DNA from: Loripinus fragilis
Lineage: Eukaryota; Mollusca; Bivalvia; Lucinida; Lucinidae
Reading direction: 5' to 3'
NCBI GenBank assembly: GCA_964019695.1
Contig: OZ026517.1
Location: 50,895,672-50,959,671, forward strand
Length of the DNA: 64,000 nt
Shown: positions 34,308 through 44,243 of the stretch, in pieces
How positions within the stretch are numbered: position 1 is the stretch's first letter
How the letters are laid out: every line of letters starts with the position of its first letter
Translations under genes and position numbers: made by a program
The notes under the pieces: model-generated
Databases searched by the model: none
Told to the model about the DNA's origin: nothing
The model's input: only the letters and a program-made list of their open reading frames with translations

Positions 34308-36319
34308 CAAAAGTTCACAGCAACTTCCTTTCAGTTATATCCTTATGTCGAACAGCATGGGTCGAGATCAGACCTAACGATTGTCAAGCCCGATCTGGGT
34401 CCAAACTATCTACAAAAGTTCACCTCAACTTCCTGTCAGTTATATCCTTATGTCAAACAGTATGGGTCCAGATCCGACCTAACAACTGTCAAGCCTGATC
34501 TGGGTTTAAACTATTTGCAAAAGTTCACAGCAACTTCCTTTCAGTTATATCCTTATGTCAAACAGCATGGGTCGAAATCAGACCTAACAATTGTCACACC
34601 CGATCTGGGTCCAAACTATTTGCAAAAGTTCACCTCAACTTAATGTAAGTAACATCCTTATGTCAAACAGCATGGATCCAGATCAGACCTAACAGTTGTC
34701 AAGCCTGATCTGGGTCCTAACTATTTGCAAAAGTTCACCTCAACTTCCTGACAGTTACCTCCTTATGTCAAACAGTATGGATCCAGATCAGACATAGCAA
34801 TTGTCACACCTGATCTGGGTCCAAACTATTTACAAAAGTTCACCTCAACTTCCTGTCAGTTATATCCTTATGTCAAACAGTATGGGTCCAGATCCGACCT
34901 AACAACTGTCAAGCCTGATCTGGGTTTAAACTATTTGCAAAAGTTCACAGCAACTTCCTTTCAGTTATATCCTTATGTCAAACAGCATGGGTCGAGATCA
35001 GACCTAACAATTGTCACGCCCGATCTGGGTCCAAACTATTTGCAAAAGTTCACCTCAACTAAATGTAAGTAACATCCTTATGTCAAACAGCATGGATCCA
35101 GATCAGACCTAACATTTGTCAAGCCTGATCTGGGTCCAAACTATTTGCAAAAGTTCACCTCAACTTCCTGACAGTTACCTCCTTATGTCAAACAGTATGG
35201 ATCCAGATCAGACCGAACAATTGTCAAGCTTGATCTGGGTCCAAACTATTTGCAAAAGTTCACCTTAACTTCCTGTCAGTTACATCCTTATGTCAAACAG
35301 TATGGATCCAGATCAGACATAACAATTGTCACGGCTGATCTGGGTCTAAACTATTTGCAAAAGTTCACCTCAACTTCCTGTCAGTTACATCCTTATGTCA
35401 AACAGTATGGATCCAGATCAGACCTAACAATTGTCACGCCCGATCTGGGTCTAAACTATTTGCAAAAGTTCTCCTTAACTTCCTGTCAGTAACATCCTTA
35501 TGTCAAACAGCATGGGTCAAGATCAGACAAAACAATTGTCACGCCTGATCTGGGTCCAAACTATTTGCAGAAGTTCACTTCAACTTCCTGTCAGTTACAT
35601 CCTTATGTCAAACAGTATGGATCCAGATCAGACCTAACAGTTGTCAAGCCTGAGGAAGTTAAAGGGAACTTTTGCATATAGTTGGGACCCAGATAAGACG
35701 TGACAATTGTTGTGTCTGATCTGGATCTATACTGTTTGACATAAGGATGTAACTGACAGGAAGTTGAGGTGAACTTTTGCAAATAGTTTGGACCCGGATC
35801 GGGCTTGACAAATGTTTGGTCTGATCTGGTCAATACTGTTTGACATTAGGATATAACTGACAGGAAGTTGAAGTGAACTTCTGCAAATAGTTTGGACCCA
35901 GATCAGGCGTGACAATAGTTTTGTCTGATCTGGACCCATGCTGTTTGACATAAGGATGTAACTGACAGGAAGTTAAGGTGAACTTTTGCAAATAGTTTAG
36001 ACCCAGATCAGGCGTGACAATTGTTAGGTCTGATCTGGATCCATACTGTTTGACATAAGGATGTAACTGACAGGAAGTTGAGTTGAACTTTTGCAAATAG
36101 TTTAGACCCAGATCAGGCGTGACAATTGTTATGTCTGATCTGGATCCATACTGTTTGACATAAGGATGTAACTGACAGGAAGTTGAGGTGAACTTTTGCA
36201 AATAGTTTGGACCCAGATCAAGCTTGACAATTGTTAGGTCTGATCTGGATCCATGCTGTTTGACATAAGGAGGTAACTGTCAGGAAGTTGAGGTGAACTT
36301 TTGCAAATAGTTTGGACCC
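34308..36319. repeat. Two head-to-head arrays of a 105-bp repeat at the LINE 5' end
   Basis: 34308-35653 contains about 12.8 units of a 105-bp repeat in + orientation (marker words CAAAAGTTCACCTCAACTTC, CCTTATGTCAAACAGTATGG and GATCCAGATCAGACCTAACA). At about 35654 the orientation flips, and 35654-36319 holds about 6.3 units reverse-complemented. A higher-order pattern is visible because some unit variants recur every few units (for example CAGCAACTTCCTTTCAG at 34318, 34528 and 34948). The units contain the core of MITE family A (CAGATCAGRC ... GYCTGATCTGGGTCCAAACT). Confidence 0.92.
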
Positions 36320-36649
36320 AAAATGCCAAAAATGTTGGCATTTTAACATTTATCAGCATGATAAATACAACATCTGAGAGACTTTAAGCAAGAAACTTCT
36401 TTATTTGTCTCTATTTTAGTTTTTATGAGCAGTTGAAATTTCATGCTCAGTTAGGTTGAGCATAAAAAAAGTTTTATAACCTAGGGGCCTGGAGACTTAG
36501 TTAAAAATAAATGTTGCCATCCACAATAACATGTAGAAAGGTAACTCTCAAAGTCTCGCCTGTCTGGATAATTTGTTACAATCCTTAAGTTTATACATAT
36601 CCTTTCATTATTTGTTTACTGGAAACCACTAGATGGGTACTTTGGCGGA

Positions 36650-38192
36650 CAATGAACCCCAGATCATGACATGAAAAAGCAGCAAAATTGTGATGGTAGG
36701 CAGTCTGTCATCTGTCCGATGTCTGTCAACAATTTCTTTAAACAACATCTCCTAAACTACTGCCTGGATTTTGACCAAACTTGTCAGGAATGATCCTCAA
36801 ATTACCCTCTTTAATAGTTGTTCAAATGGTTCTGGTCTGTTGCATATCTAGGTCACACAGGCTAAAAATAGATTTTCAAGATAAAAACTTCCGAAATCTT
36901 CGTCTGAAACGACAAGGCCTAGAGCCTTGATATTTGGTATGTAGCATCATCTAATGGACCTCTACCAAGTTTGGTCAAATTGTGCCGCTGGGGCCAAAAA
37001 TGGGCCCACTCCGGAGTCACATGATTTACATAGACTTATATAGGCAAAACATGAAAAATCTTCCTGTCTAAATCCACAAGGCCTAAAGCCTTGATATTTG
37101 GTATGTAACCCCTTCCAAGTTTGTTTGATTTACACCCCTGGGGCCAATAATGTCCCCAGCCTGGGGTCATATGTTTTACATAGGCTTATATAGAAAAAGC
37201 ATGAAAAATATTCTGGTCTGAAGCCACAAGGCCTAAAGCATTTATACTTGGTATGTAGCATCACCTGGTGGACCTCTACCAAGTTTGTTCAAATTATGCT
37301 CCTGGGGCCAATAATGTCCCCATCCCAGAGTCAAATGTTTTACAAAGGCCTATATAGGAAAAAAAATCTTCATGTCTGAAACCACTAGACCAAGAGCCTT
37401 GATATTTGGTATGTAGCACCATCTAGTGAACCTCTACCAAGTCTGTTCAAATTATGCCCCTGGGGACCAAAAAGGGACCCGCCCTGGAGGTCACAAGTTG
37501 AACATAGGCTTATATAGGGACAAACATGAAAAAATCTTCTTGTCTGAAACCACAAGAGCCTTGATATTTGGAATGTAGCATCACCTTGTGGGCCATTACC
37601 AAATTCGGTAAATTATGCCCAAGGGGCCAAAAATGTGCCCGCCCTGGGGGTCACATAATTTACATAGACTTCAATAGGGAAAACATGAAAACACTTCTTG
37701 TCTGAAAACACCTTGAGTTTGATATTTTGTATGTAGCATCGCCTAGTGGACCTTTACCAAGTTTGTTCAAATTATCCATATTGCTCCCTGGGGGTCACAT
37801 GTTTTAAATAGGCTTAAGTATAGGGAAAACATTAAAACATCTTCATTTCTGAAACCACAAGGACTTGAGCATTGCTGTTTGGTATTAAGCATTGCCTAGT
37901 GGACATCTAACAATTTTGTTTAAATTATGCCCCTGGGGCCAAAAATAGCCCCACCCCAGGGTCACATGTTTTAAAAAGGCTTATATAAAATCTTATATGA
38001 AAAATCTTCTTTTCTGAAAGCATTGATATTTGGTAAATAGCATCATCTAATGGACTTCTACCAAATTTGTTAAAATGACCAAAAATGAACACCCCAGGTG
38101 TCACCAGGGAAGTAGCCAGTTTTCGATAGATACCCTCATATAAGCTTAAAACAAAACTCAGGTTAGCACTTCAGGGCCACTTGGCCATCTTG
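36650..38192 (+). mobile_element. HINE-like element with about 165-bp units
   Basis: Seven or so diverged units carry TTGATATTTGGTATGTAGCA, GTGGACCTCTACCAAGTTTG and CCCCTGGGGCCAAAAATG. The 3' end is the hairpin AGGGCCACTTGGCC followed by ATCTTG and a T run (38171-38198). The 5' hairpin is eroded, so the left boundary is approximate. Confidence 0.5.
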
Positions 38193-38196
38193 TTTT

Positions 38197-39153
38197 TTTA
38201 GCTCACCGGAGCCATAGGCTCAAGGTGAGCTATTGTGATGGTAAGCAGTCGTTCTTCCGTCGGTCGGTCCAATGTCTGTCAACAATTTCTTTAAACAACA
38301 TTTCCTTAAATAATGGCTGGATTTTTACCAAACTATCCTCAAATTACCCTCTTCAATAGTTGTTCAAATGGTTCTGGTCTGTCGCATATCTAGGTCACAC
38401 AGGCTAAAATTGTTTTTCAAGATGAAAACTTTAAAAATGCTCTTGTATGAAACCTCATGGAATTTAGTATGTAGCATCATCTAGTGGACCTCTACCAAGA
38501 TTGTTCAAATTATGCCCTTTGGACCAAAAATGGGCCCTCCCAGGTGGTCACATAAACATGAAAAAAATCTTCTTGTCTGAAACCATAAGGCCTAGAGCTT
38601 TTTATTTAGTATGTAGAATCATCTAGTGGACCTCTACCAAGATAATTCAAATTATGCTCTTGTGACAAAAAATAGGCCCGCCCAGTGGGTCACATGTTTT
38701 ACTTTGGCTTATAATTTGAAAACATGAAAAAATCTTCTTGTCTGAAACCATAAGGCCTGGAGCCTTTGCATTATCTAGTGGATTTCTATCAAGATAATTC
38801 AAATTATGCCCCTGGCACCAAAAATGGACCCGCCCAGGGGGTCACATGTTTTACATTGGCTTAAAATGGGAAAACATGAAAAAAATCTTCTTGTCTGAAA
38901 CCATAAGGCCCAGAGCCTTTATAGTTTGTATGTAACATCATCTAGTGGACCTCTACGAAGATACATTTTAATTCAAATGATGTCCCTGTGGCCAAAAATG
39001 AACTGTCACAGGGGTCACATAGGCGTATGCAGAATACATTCTTTGAATATATCTTGTATGTAAGGGAGGCAACACAGTTTTTTTTCTTGATAATTGTACA
39101 TTTTAGTTTTCTCCCTTGATAGTATTTACCCTTTGGGTACTATTAAACTCTAG
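38197..39153 (+). mobile_element. HINE-like element, adjacent second copy
   Basis: It begins with the palindrome AGCTCACCGGAGCC/ATAGGCTCAAGGTGAGCT, repeats the same 165-bp unit type, and ends with TACCCTTTGGGTA (hairpin, 39127-39139), then CTAG (39150-39153) and T. It follows the previous element head to tail. Confidence 0.55.
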
Positions 39154-39685
39154 TTTTAATGTTTTTCACGTTGATTTTCAGCGATAACTTTTTTATTACT
39201 GATTTTAGCAAACTGTGTTCCCGATGAAAGTTGTAGAAGAAAATTAGCGCCAATTTCTCCAAATGGTTCCATTATCCAAGATGCTGCAGTTAACCCACTG
39301 GCACTTGAGTCCCAAACCTCAATTAATAAGTTGGAAGCACCATCGGCATATCTACGAAGCTCAAAATGCATAAAAACATCGAAAAAATCAATTTTATAAA
39401 GATAGTGTTCGTTTCTATAAGTGTAAATAGAGACATGGTATTGAAATGGAAACTGGGTCAACTCGTTTGGACGGATCTCCTACCTCTCAAACGTATTAGT
39501 TTTTCTTCAACCCACCGTCTTTCGATAGTACAATGATTACTCTATCTAGGGATATAGTCCACAAGTTTGAAAAACCAACCTTTGCAGGAAAAAGTAGACA
39601 GTTTGCACTTTTCTCACAAACAGACATCATTCGACAAGCTAGCTACTTCCGCTTTCTGTTACTTTCGTTTTCGTGTTTGTTTACA

Positions 39686-39786
39686 GGTCATCTGATTGGC
39701 CGAAATCACATTGCTTCATTTTCGCGGTTCAATTAGCTGAAAGCGGGAAAATGCCGCATTGCGTTTCGGCCAATCAGATAATGACC
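39686..39786. repeat. 101-bp MITE with GGTCATCTGATTGGCCGAAA ends
   Basis: GGTCATCTGATTGGCCGAAA at 39686 mirrors TTTCGGCCAATCAGATAATGACC ending at 39786 (two mismatched bases). Confidence 0.75.
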
Positions 39787-39805
39787 CATAAACTTTTTTC
39801 CTGCA

Positions 39806-40053
39806 GTGGTAGATATTGGTAAAGGACTATAGAATTAGATTATTTTTAAGTATTAGGCATGCACATGGCGATTTATGTAAGCATTTAGGAATAGATTCGA
39901 GTACTGATCTGGATGATCGGTACTCGAATCTATTCCTAAATGCTTACATAAATCGCCATGCACATACTGAATACTTAAAAATGATCTAATACTATAGTCC
40001 TTTAGGCATATAGCATGTTTTTTCTATATAGTCTTAACACCAATATCTACCAC
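39806..40053. repeat. Near-perfect 248-bp palindromic MITE
   Basis: GTGGTAGATATTGGT at 39806 mirrors ACCAATATCTACCAC ending at 40053. The inner arms around TGGAT pair over more than 70 bases (for example GCGATTTATGTAAGCATTTA against TAAATGCTTACATAAATCGC). A 35-bp insertion (about 40003-40038) interrupts the right arm. Arm identity is high, so it is young or maintained. Confidence 0.85.
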
Positions 40054-40231
40054 TTCCGGTATATGAAGTTCCGGCAATACGCGTAAATACCAGCAAATCG
40101 ACATATACATTTACCAGTGTGTAAGCACTGTCTGGATTTATGCTTCTACTTTTAAATCTTTATGGATGTTCTCTGCTTGGATACATTTCTTGGTATGGTC
40201 CATAGTATATTTATCAATGGGGGTCACAAGT

Positions 40232-40446
40232 TAAGAGGTGCGTTGTGGCTCAATGTTAGAGAGCACAATGACTCGATCGAGGGGCTGTGGGTTCCAGCCT
40301 AACCAGAGGCACTGTGTTGTGTCCATGAGCAAAACACTTTATCCTCTGCTTAGTATGTTACATAATGTGTAAGACTCACAAAGACCTGTCTGTGATTGAA
40401 AAATTGTTGACACAGACGTAAAGAATCAAATCAAACAAACAAACAA
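40232..40446 (+). mobile_element. SINE family 1, diverged
   Basis: The head TTGTGGCTCAATGTTAGAGA is followed by the B-box variant GGGTTCCAGCC and the tail AAAGAATCAAATCAAACAAA. Confidence 0.75.
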
Positions 40447-40496
40447 GGTCCCTAGTTAAAATTTCCAAATAAAATTTTTCCTATAAAAGTGTATTT

Positions 40497-40886
40497 TTAG
40501 CTCACCTGAGCCATTGGCTCATGGTGAGCTATTGTGATCATTGGATGTCCATCGTGTGTCGTCCGTCATCCCTCGTCAACAATAAAGATACCTCCTAAAC
40601 AACTCAATGGATTTTGACCAAACTTGGCAGGAATGATCCTTATGTGGCCCTCTTTAATAATTATCCAAATGGTTCCAGTCCGTTGCATATCTATGTCACA
40701 CAGGCTAAAAATAGAATTTCGAGATGAAAACTGAAAATCTTACTCTGAAACCACAAGGCCTAGCGCTTTTTGGCCCCGTCCCAGGTGTCACCAGGGATAT
40801 GGTCAGCTTTCAACAGATACCTATATGTAAGCTTTAAACAAAACTTAGGTGTGCAATTTAGGGCCATTTGGCCCTCTTCTTTACCT
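40497..40886 (+). mobile_element. HINE-like element, short internally deleted copy
   Basis: It begins AGCTCACCTGAGCCATTGGC and ends with the hairpin AGGGCCATTTGGCCCT followed by CTTC. Only about one internal unit remains. Confidence 0.55.
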
Positions 40887-41211
40887 TTGTAGGTCGTTTT
40901 TGCCTTAGCAAACAGTGTACCGGTAGACCCTGTTTATCTTGGTCCTCACTGTTTGCCAAAGTCTGCATTTAGATGTCACTAGTATATAAATAGCCTAAAA
41001 GGTTTAATATGTAATAAGTAACATTTAGAAAAAATGTTAGCCCTGATCTGGAACCAGAAAGAATTTTTGAAAAAAGAATGATTTTGGGAAAAAAAATAAA
41101 ATCAGCAGATGACAATAAAAGCACGCAAAATTACCTAGTATGCATAGTCAAAGCAACCATGGCCACCAAATTATCAGTTTTCTTACGTCACAAAATATTT
41201 AAGCTGTGACA

Positions 41212-41522
41212 TGTGACTTCCAACAATGTGGTATTTTGACAAGTGGTGACTCAGACGAGCCTGTGCAGCTTCCTTTTAAGCTTAGAAACTCCAAATGGTA
41301 TTCTGTCAGTAGCTTAACACTCATGAGTATTCAAGCGACTAGCAAATGCTCTGATCAGACTGCATGTAGGTGCAGGCTAACATTTGCAAACATTTTGGAC
41401 CTTGATCAGTCCAGACAAAATGGCCCATCTTTTCTAGTTCCAACAATTTATGAAAAGTTAAATTTGGAAAGAAAAAAATCAGCAGGTAACAAAAAAGGCA
41501 TGCAAAATTACCCATCATGCAG
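41212..41522 (+). repeat. MITE C/MITE A composite abutting the transaldolase acceptor
   Basis: 41212 starts a family C copy (AGCTGTGACATGTGACTTCC, GGTATTTTGACAAGTGGTGA). At about 41385 it changes into the half of family A ending GGCATGCAAAATTACCCATC (to 41518). The composite ends about 40 bases before the exon. A family A half also lies at 41038-41145. Confidence 0.6.
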
Positions 41523-41561
41523 TGAATTATAAGTACATGTATGCCTTTCTCACAATTTCAG

Positions 41562-41722
41562 CCAAGAAATTAGATATTGAGCGAGTAAAAGCAGATGAGA
41601 AGACATTCCGCTGGGAGATGAACGAGGACGCCATGGCAACAGACAAGTTAGCAGACGGCATCAGAAAGTTCGCAGCAGACGCAGTGAAACTTGAAGATGC
41701 TCTACGAGGCATGCTCAGCTAG
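41562..41722 (+). CDS. TALDO1: Transaldolase, terminal coding exon
   Basis: The acceptor is CTCACAATTTCAG ending at 41561. The exon starts with CC of a split Ala codon and runs 53 codons to TAG at 41720-41722. It encodes [17 protein letters not shown], then [19 protein letters not shown] and [15 protein letters not shown]. The pattern [DE]EK-x-FRW, NED-x-MA-x-[DE]KL-x-[DE][13 protein letters not shown] is the C-terminal signature of animal and bacterial transaldolases. The end position is normal for the family, so the protein is not truncated here. The base composition (GC-richer, with GAC/GCA/CTC codons) stands out from the surrounding intron. The 3' UTR beyond 41722 is not defined, and I found no convincing AATAAA close by. 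Expected role: cytosolic pentose phosphate pathway enzyme, linking sedoheptulose-7-phosphate and glyceraldehyde-3-phosphate. Confidence 0.93.
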
Positions 41723-42150
41723 ATCTATGCAAATCATTATGGTGCTTATGGATTAACCCTTATAACATTAATGGAGTCATTCTTCCAGACAGATACAATG
41801 ATATTTGGCAGGTCCACTATATATTTTCATGGGTTATAGGTTGGAATTTCACAATACTATGGAAATGAGCCAACTCAGGATTTTGGGGTACAGGCCTTTA
41901 GTTAAAGAGTGAAACAAAAAAATAATTTCTTATTTCTTAACCAAAACATATGTTGTGGGTTCTAAAAAGAACCGTCTCAATGAGATGGTTATTTTGAGCA
42001 CCTAAAATATGTTAAAACAGATGGGTCAGAAAATATTCACAATTTTTCACTCAAATTTTTTGTTTGTCTAAACCTTTAGTTTTAATTGTTGGTACTTATA
42101 TCAAATGGCAGTAGCCTAGGCTCATATGCATCCCATTTAAATCTTTGCAC
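41723..42150 (+). other. Transaldolase 3' flank / likely 3' UTR with MITE D at 41938-42025
   Basis: No ORF is present. Family D words (ACATATGTTGTGGGTTC, AGAACCGTCTCAATGAGATGG) appear from 41947. The polyadenylation site could not be placed. Confidence 0.4.
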
Positions 42151-42563
42151 ATGGGGTAATTTTTCATGCTTTTTTCATCATCTGCTGACATTTTACAAAA
42201 TCATTTTTTAAAAAAAAAAAAATTCAGGAACACTATTAGAGTGCCAAACAGTTTGGATCCAGATCAGGACAAACAAAATGTGGGTCCTGATCTGGGTCCA
42301 AACTGTTTTCAAATGTTATCATTAGATTTTTGTTTGTTTGATTTGATTCTTTACGTCCCATCAACAATCATTCAGTTATAAATGGATGGGTCTTCCTGGG
42401 ATGAACCAGTACTAAGCTAGGATTAATGTTCTTGCTCAAGGACATAACGCAAAGACACCAGCCAGGCCCGGACTCGCGGCCCTTCGGTCTTGAGTCAAGC
42501 ACTCTACCACTGAGCCACTGCGCTCCTTGTTATCATTAGATGAAAAACTAGCAAGGAAGAGTT
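42151..42563 (-). repeat. MITE family A interrupted by a SINE
   Basis: The A copy runs 42151-42326 and resumes at 42541. Its core is AGATCAGGACAAACAAAATG / GTCCTGATCTGGGTCCAAAC. Confidence 0.8.
42327..42527 (-). mobile_element. SINE family 1, full length with 13-bp TSD
   Basis: On the - strand: GGAGCGCAGTGGCTCAGTGG, the B-box region GAGTCCGGGCC, then the AATCAAATCAAACAAACA tail. The duplication TGTTATCATTAGA is at 42314-42326 and 42528-42540. It sits inside MITE A. Confidence 0.9.
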
Positions 42564-42693
42564 GAACATAGTAGGGATGAACTGGCTAATCAGTGAAGGC
42601 TACTTTCATCTTATTTACAAAAAGTATTCATTGGGCCCTATAGCACAGTCTGTAGTGAGTCCAACTGCAGACCCAGGAAATGCAAGAGTATAA

Positions 42694-42797
42694 CATTGCC
42701 CATCTTGGCAAGCCAAGGGACTAAGTCCACTTGGTTCCTTATGCATAAGGAACCATGTGGACTTAGTACCCTTGGCTTGCGAAGATGATCATTGCCA
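42694..42797. repeat. 104-bp palindrome with about 50-bp arms
   Basis: The centre is TTCCTTATGCATAAGGAA, and the arms include GGCAAGCCAAGGGACTAAGT against ACTTAGTACCCTTGGCTTGC. Only a few mismatches are seen. The flanks were not resolved into a TSD. Confidence 0.85.
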
Positions 42798-43017
42798 GAC
42801 AAGAGGCGTTGTTCATTAGATGATGTCAGATATAAACAAGTGGCGTGACAATGTCAGATATAAACATGTGGGGTGACATCAAGTAAACTTTATGTCAATG
42901 TTCTGTTTTCTTACATTTTGTATGTCAAATACATTGAAAAAGTGAATTTGAATATGAGATAAGCAGATTATGACACATACATGTAGTTTTGGTTATAGCC
43001 CTTAGTATAAAGCCGAG

Positions 43018-43051
43018 ACCCCATTATCAGCTCTCGAGCTGATAATGGGGT
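43018..43051. repeat. Perfect 15-bp stem, 4-base loop
   Basis: ACCCCATTATCAGCT (43018-43032), loop CTCG, then AGCTGATAATGGGGT (43037-43051). It is an isolated hairpin with no T tract and no gene beside it. It may be a MITE remnant. Confidence 0.8.
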
Positions 43052-43602
43052 ATGGGCTTGATACTTTTGGGGACATATTAATCCCTGCTTAATACAGGTA
43101 CAAACCAATATGATCCATCCCGATGTGACTGAAAAACTGCTGACTGAGACATTAAGAATCTAATCAAAATAAAATCATTGGCAGGCTCTTATAGGATTTC
43201 TCATATCAATGCTAATATAATGCTTATGGCTACTGGTAATCTTGGTCTTTTTTATTTCCATGGAAACAAGGTCCTTAGTTTGTAATTGCAAGTGTTCATT
43301 TGTTAATATGTTCTAGTTATTTTTTGAGGGTTTTGATAGTTTATAGTATTTTGTTAGGAATATATTTTGATATAGTGCTAGCATGTAGATAGGAAATCCA
43401 TACCTGGCAGGTTTCAGAATAACTTGTATAGTATCTTTTTTTAAAATTTCAAATGTTAGTAACCAGACTTTAAGTCCTTGGCAAATTGTAAATATCCAGA
43501 TCGGACTGCTTAGGAGCAGTCTGATCAGTTTCTTTACTATTTGCTATCCAAAGAAGTGCCTAAATAAGCTTATTTTTTGTTGAGGTATATCATCAGATAT
43601 GA

Positions 43603-43786
43603 CCTACTAGTGTCGTCTGCTGACTTTGCAAACAGTTTGGACCCATATCAGGCCTGACAAAATGTCGGCCTCCATCTGGATCCAAACTGTTTGACACTGA
43701 CAGTATTCGCGAAGTTATTTTTTCAAGAAAGTTGATTTGGAAAAAAAAGACAGAAGACAAAAAATAGCATGCAAAATTACCCCAGT
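43603..43786 (-). repeat. MITE family A copy
   Basis: Contains CTACTAGTGTCGTCTGCTGA, AACAGTTTGGACCCATATCA, the inverted GGCCTCCATCTGGATCCAAA and the terminal GCATGCAAAATTACCCC. Confidence 0.8.
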
Positions 43787-44243
43787 TCATTTAGAAAGAA
43801 AAGCTGTTAAAAGTGATTTTCAACTATATCTCTGAAGAAATTTCTCTCCATTGAATATTTTCAGAATATGTATATCTCATTCTAATGCACTAACTCCTTT
43901 TGTAGTCGGCCATAAACTTAACATTCCATGCAATGTCCAATTAGTAAAACCAACATTTATCCTCAAAAAAGCATCTTAAACAATTTAGTAGGTGTTGGTT
44001 TTGACTTGGAAATGAAAAATAGGTGTGGAACAGTATCTTGCGAAAAACAACAACAAAATAATAATTTTTAGCTGTTTTCAACGGGACCCTGCCATGGTAT
44101 TTTGGCCAGATATCAACAGTTTCAATCTCCAAAGTTTTGTTAGATAATGATAAAATATGTGTGTAAAATATACATCACTTGATATGCTAATGATTTAATG
44201 GGACCCAGTTCGTTGAATTGACTAATTACAATAAAATTGATAC
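43787..44243. other. No gene seen
   Basis: AT-rich; no repeat was recognised beyond the flanking elements. Confidence 0.4.

Larger units (their letters stand above)
29332..36319 (-). mobile_element. Full-length-looking LINE, 6988 bp, with poly(A) and 15-bp TSD
   Basis: The 15-bp target duplication AAAATGCCAAAAATG is at 29317-29331 and 36320-36334. The right copy repeats part of the host MITE's left arm, which confirms that everything between came in as one unit. From the 5' end (36319) there is a 2.0 kb repeat array, a 335-bp leader, one 1350-codon ORF (33969-29917), a 500-bp 3' UTR and a tail of A25, a 17-bp spacer and A43 (seen as T runs 29392-29416 and 29332-29374). The intact ORF, long tail and clean TSD indicate a recent, possibly still active copy. 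It is antisense to the transaldolase gene. Confidence 0.88.
29252..36484. repeat. Palindromic MITE split near its centre by a LINE
   Basis: The left arm 29252-29331 (GGGTTATAA ... TCATGCTCAACTCAGC ... AAATGTTAAAATGCCAA) pairs with the right arm 36335-36484 (TTGGCATTTTAACATTT ... TGAGCATAAAAAAAGTTTTA ... TATAACC). The empty element would be about 230 bp. The two arms meet at the hairpin tip, where the LINE sits between a 15-bp duplication. Confidence 0.8.
13071..41561 (+). other. Terminal intron of the transaldolase gene, about 28.5 kb
   Basis: The intron is bounded by GT (13071) and CAG (41559-41561). It is inferred from phase-compatible exons at each end and contains no other recognisable exon of the gene. 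It holds a 7 kb LINE in antisense orientation, several Helentron-like elements, SINEs and MITEs. Its last 350 bases are themselves MITE-derived up to about 40 bases from the acceptor. An unannotated internal or alternative terminal exon cannot be excluded. Confidence 0.75.

Noticed and set aside
34305..36201. Several frames of 74-123 codons with repeated HPYVKQYGSRSDLTIVTPDL-like units
   Set aside because: They are translations of the 105-bp array. The period is divisible by three, so frames stay open by chance in both orientations.
43018..43051. Intrinsic-terminator-like hairpin
   Set aside because: Eukaryotic context, no T tract after the stem and no gene upstream.
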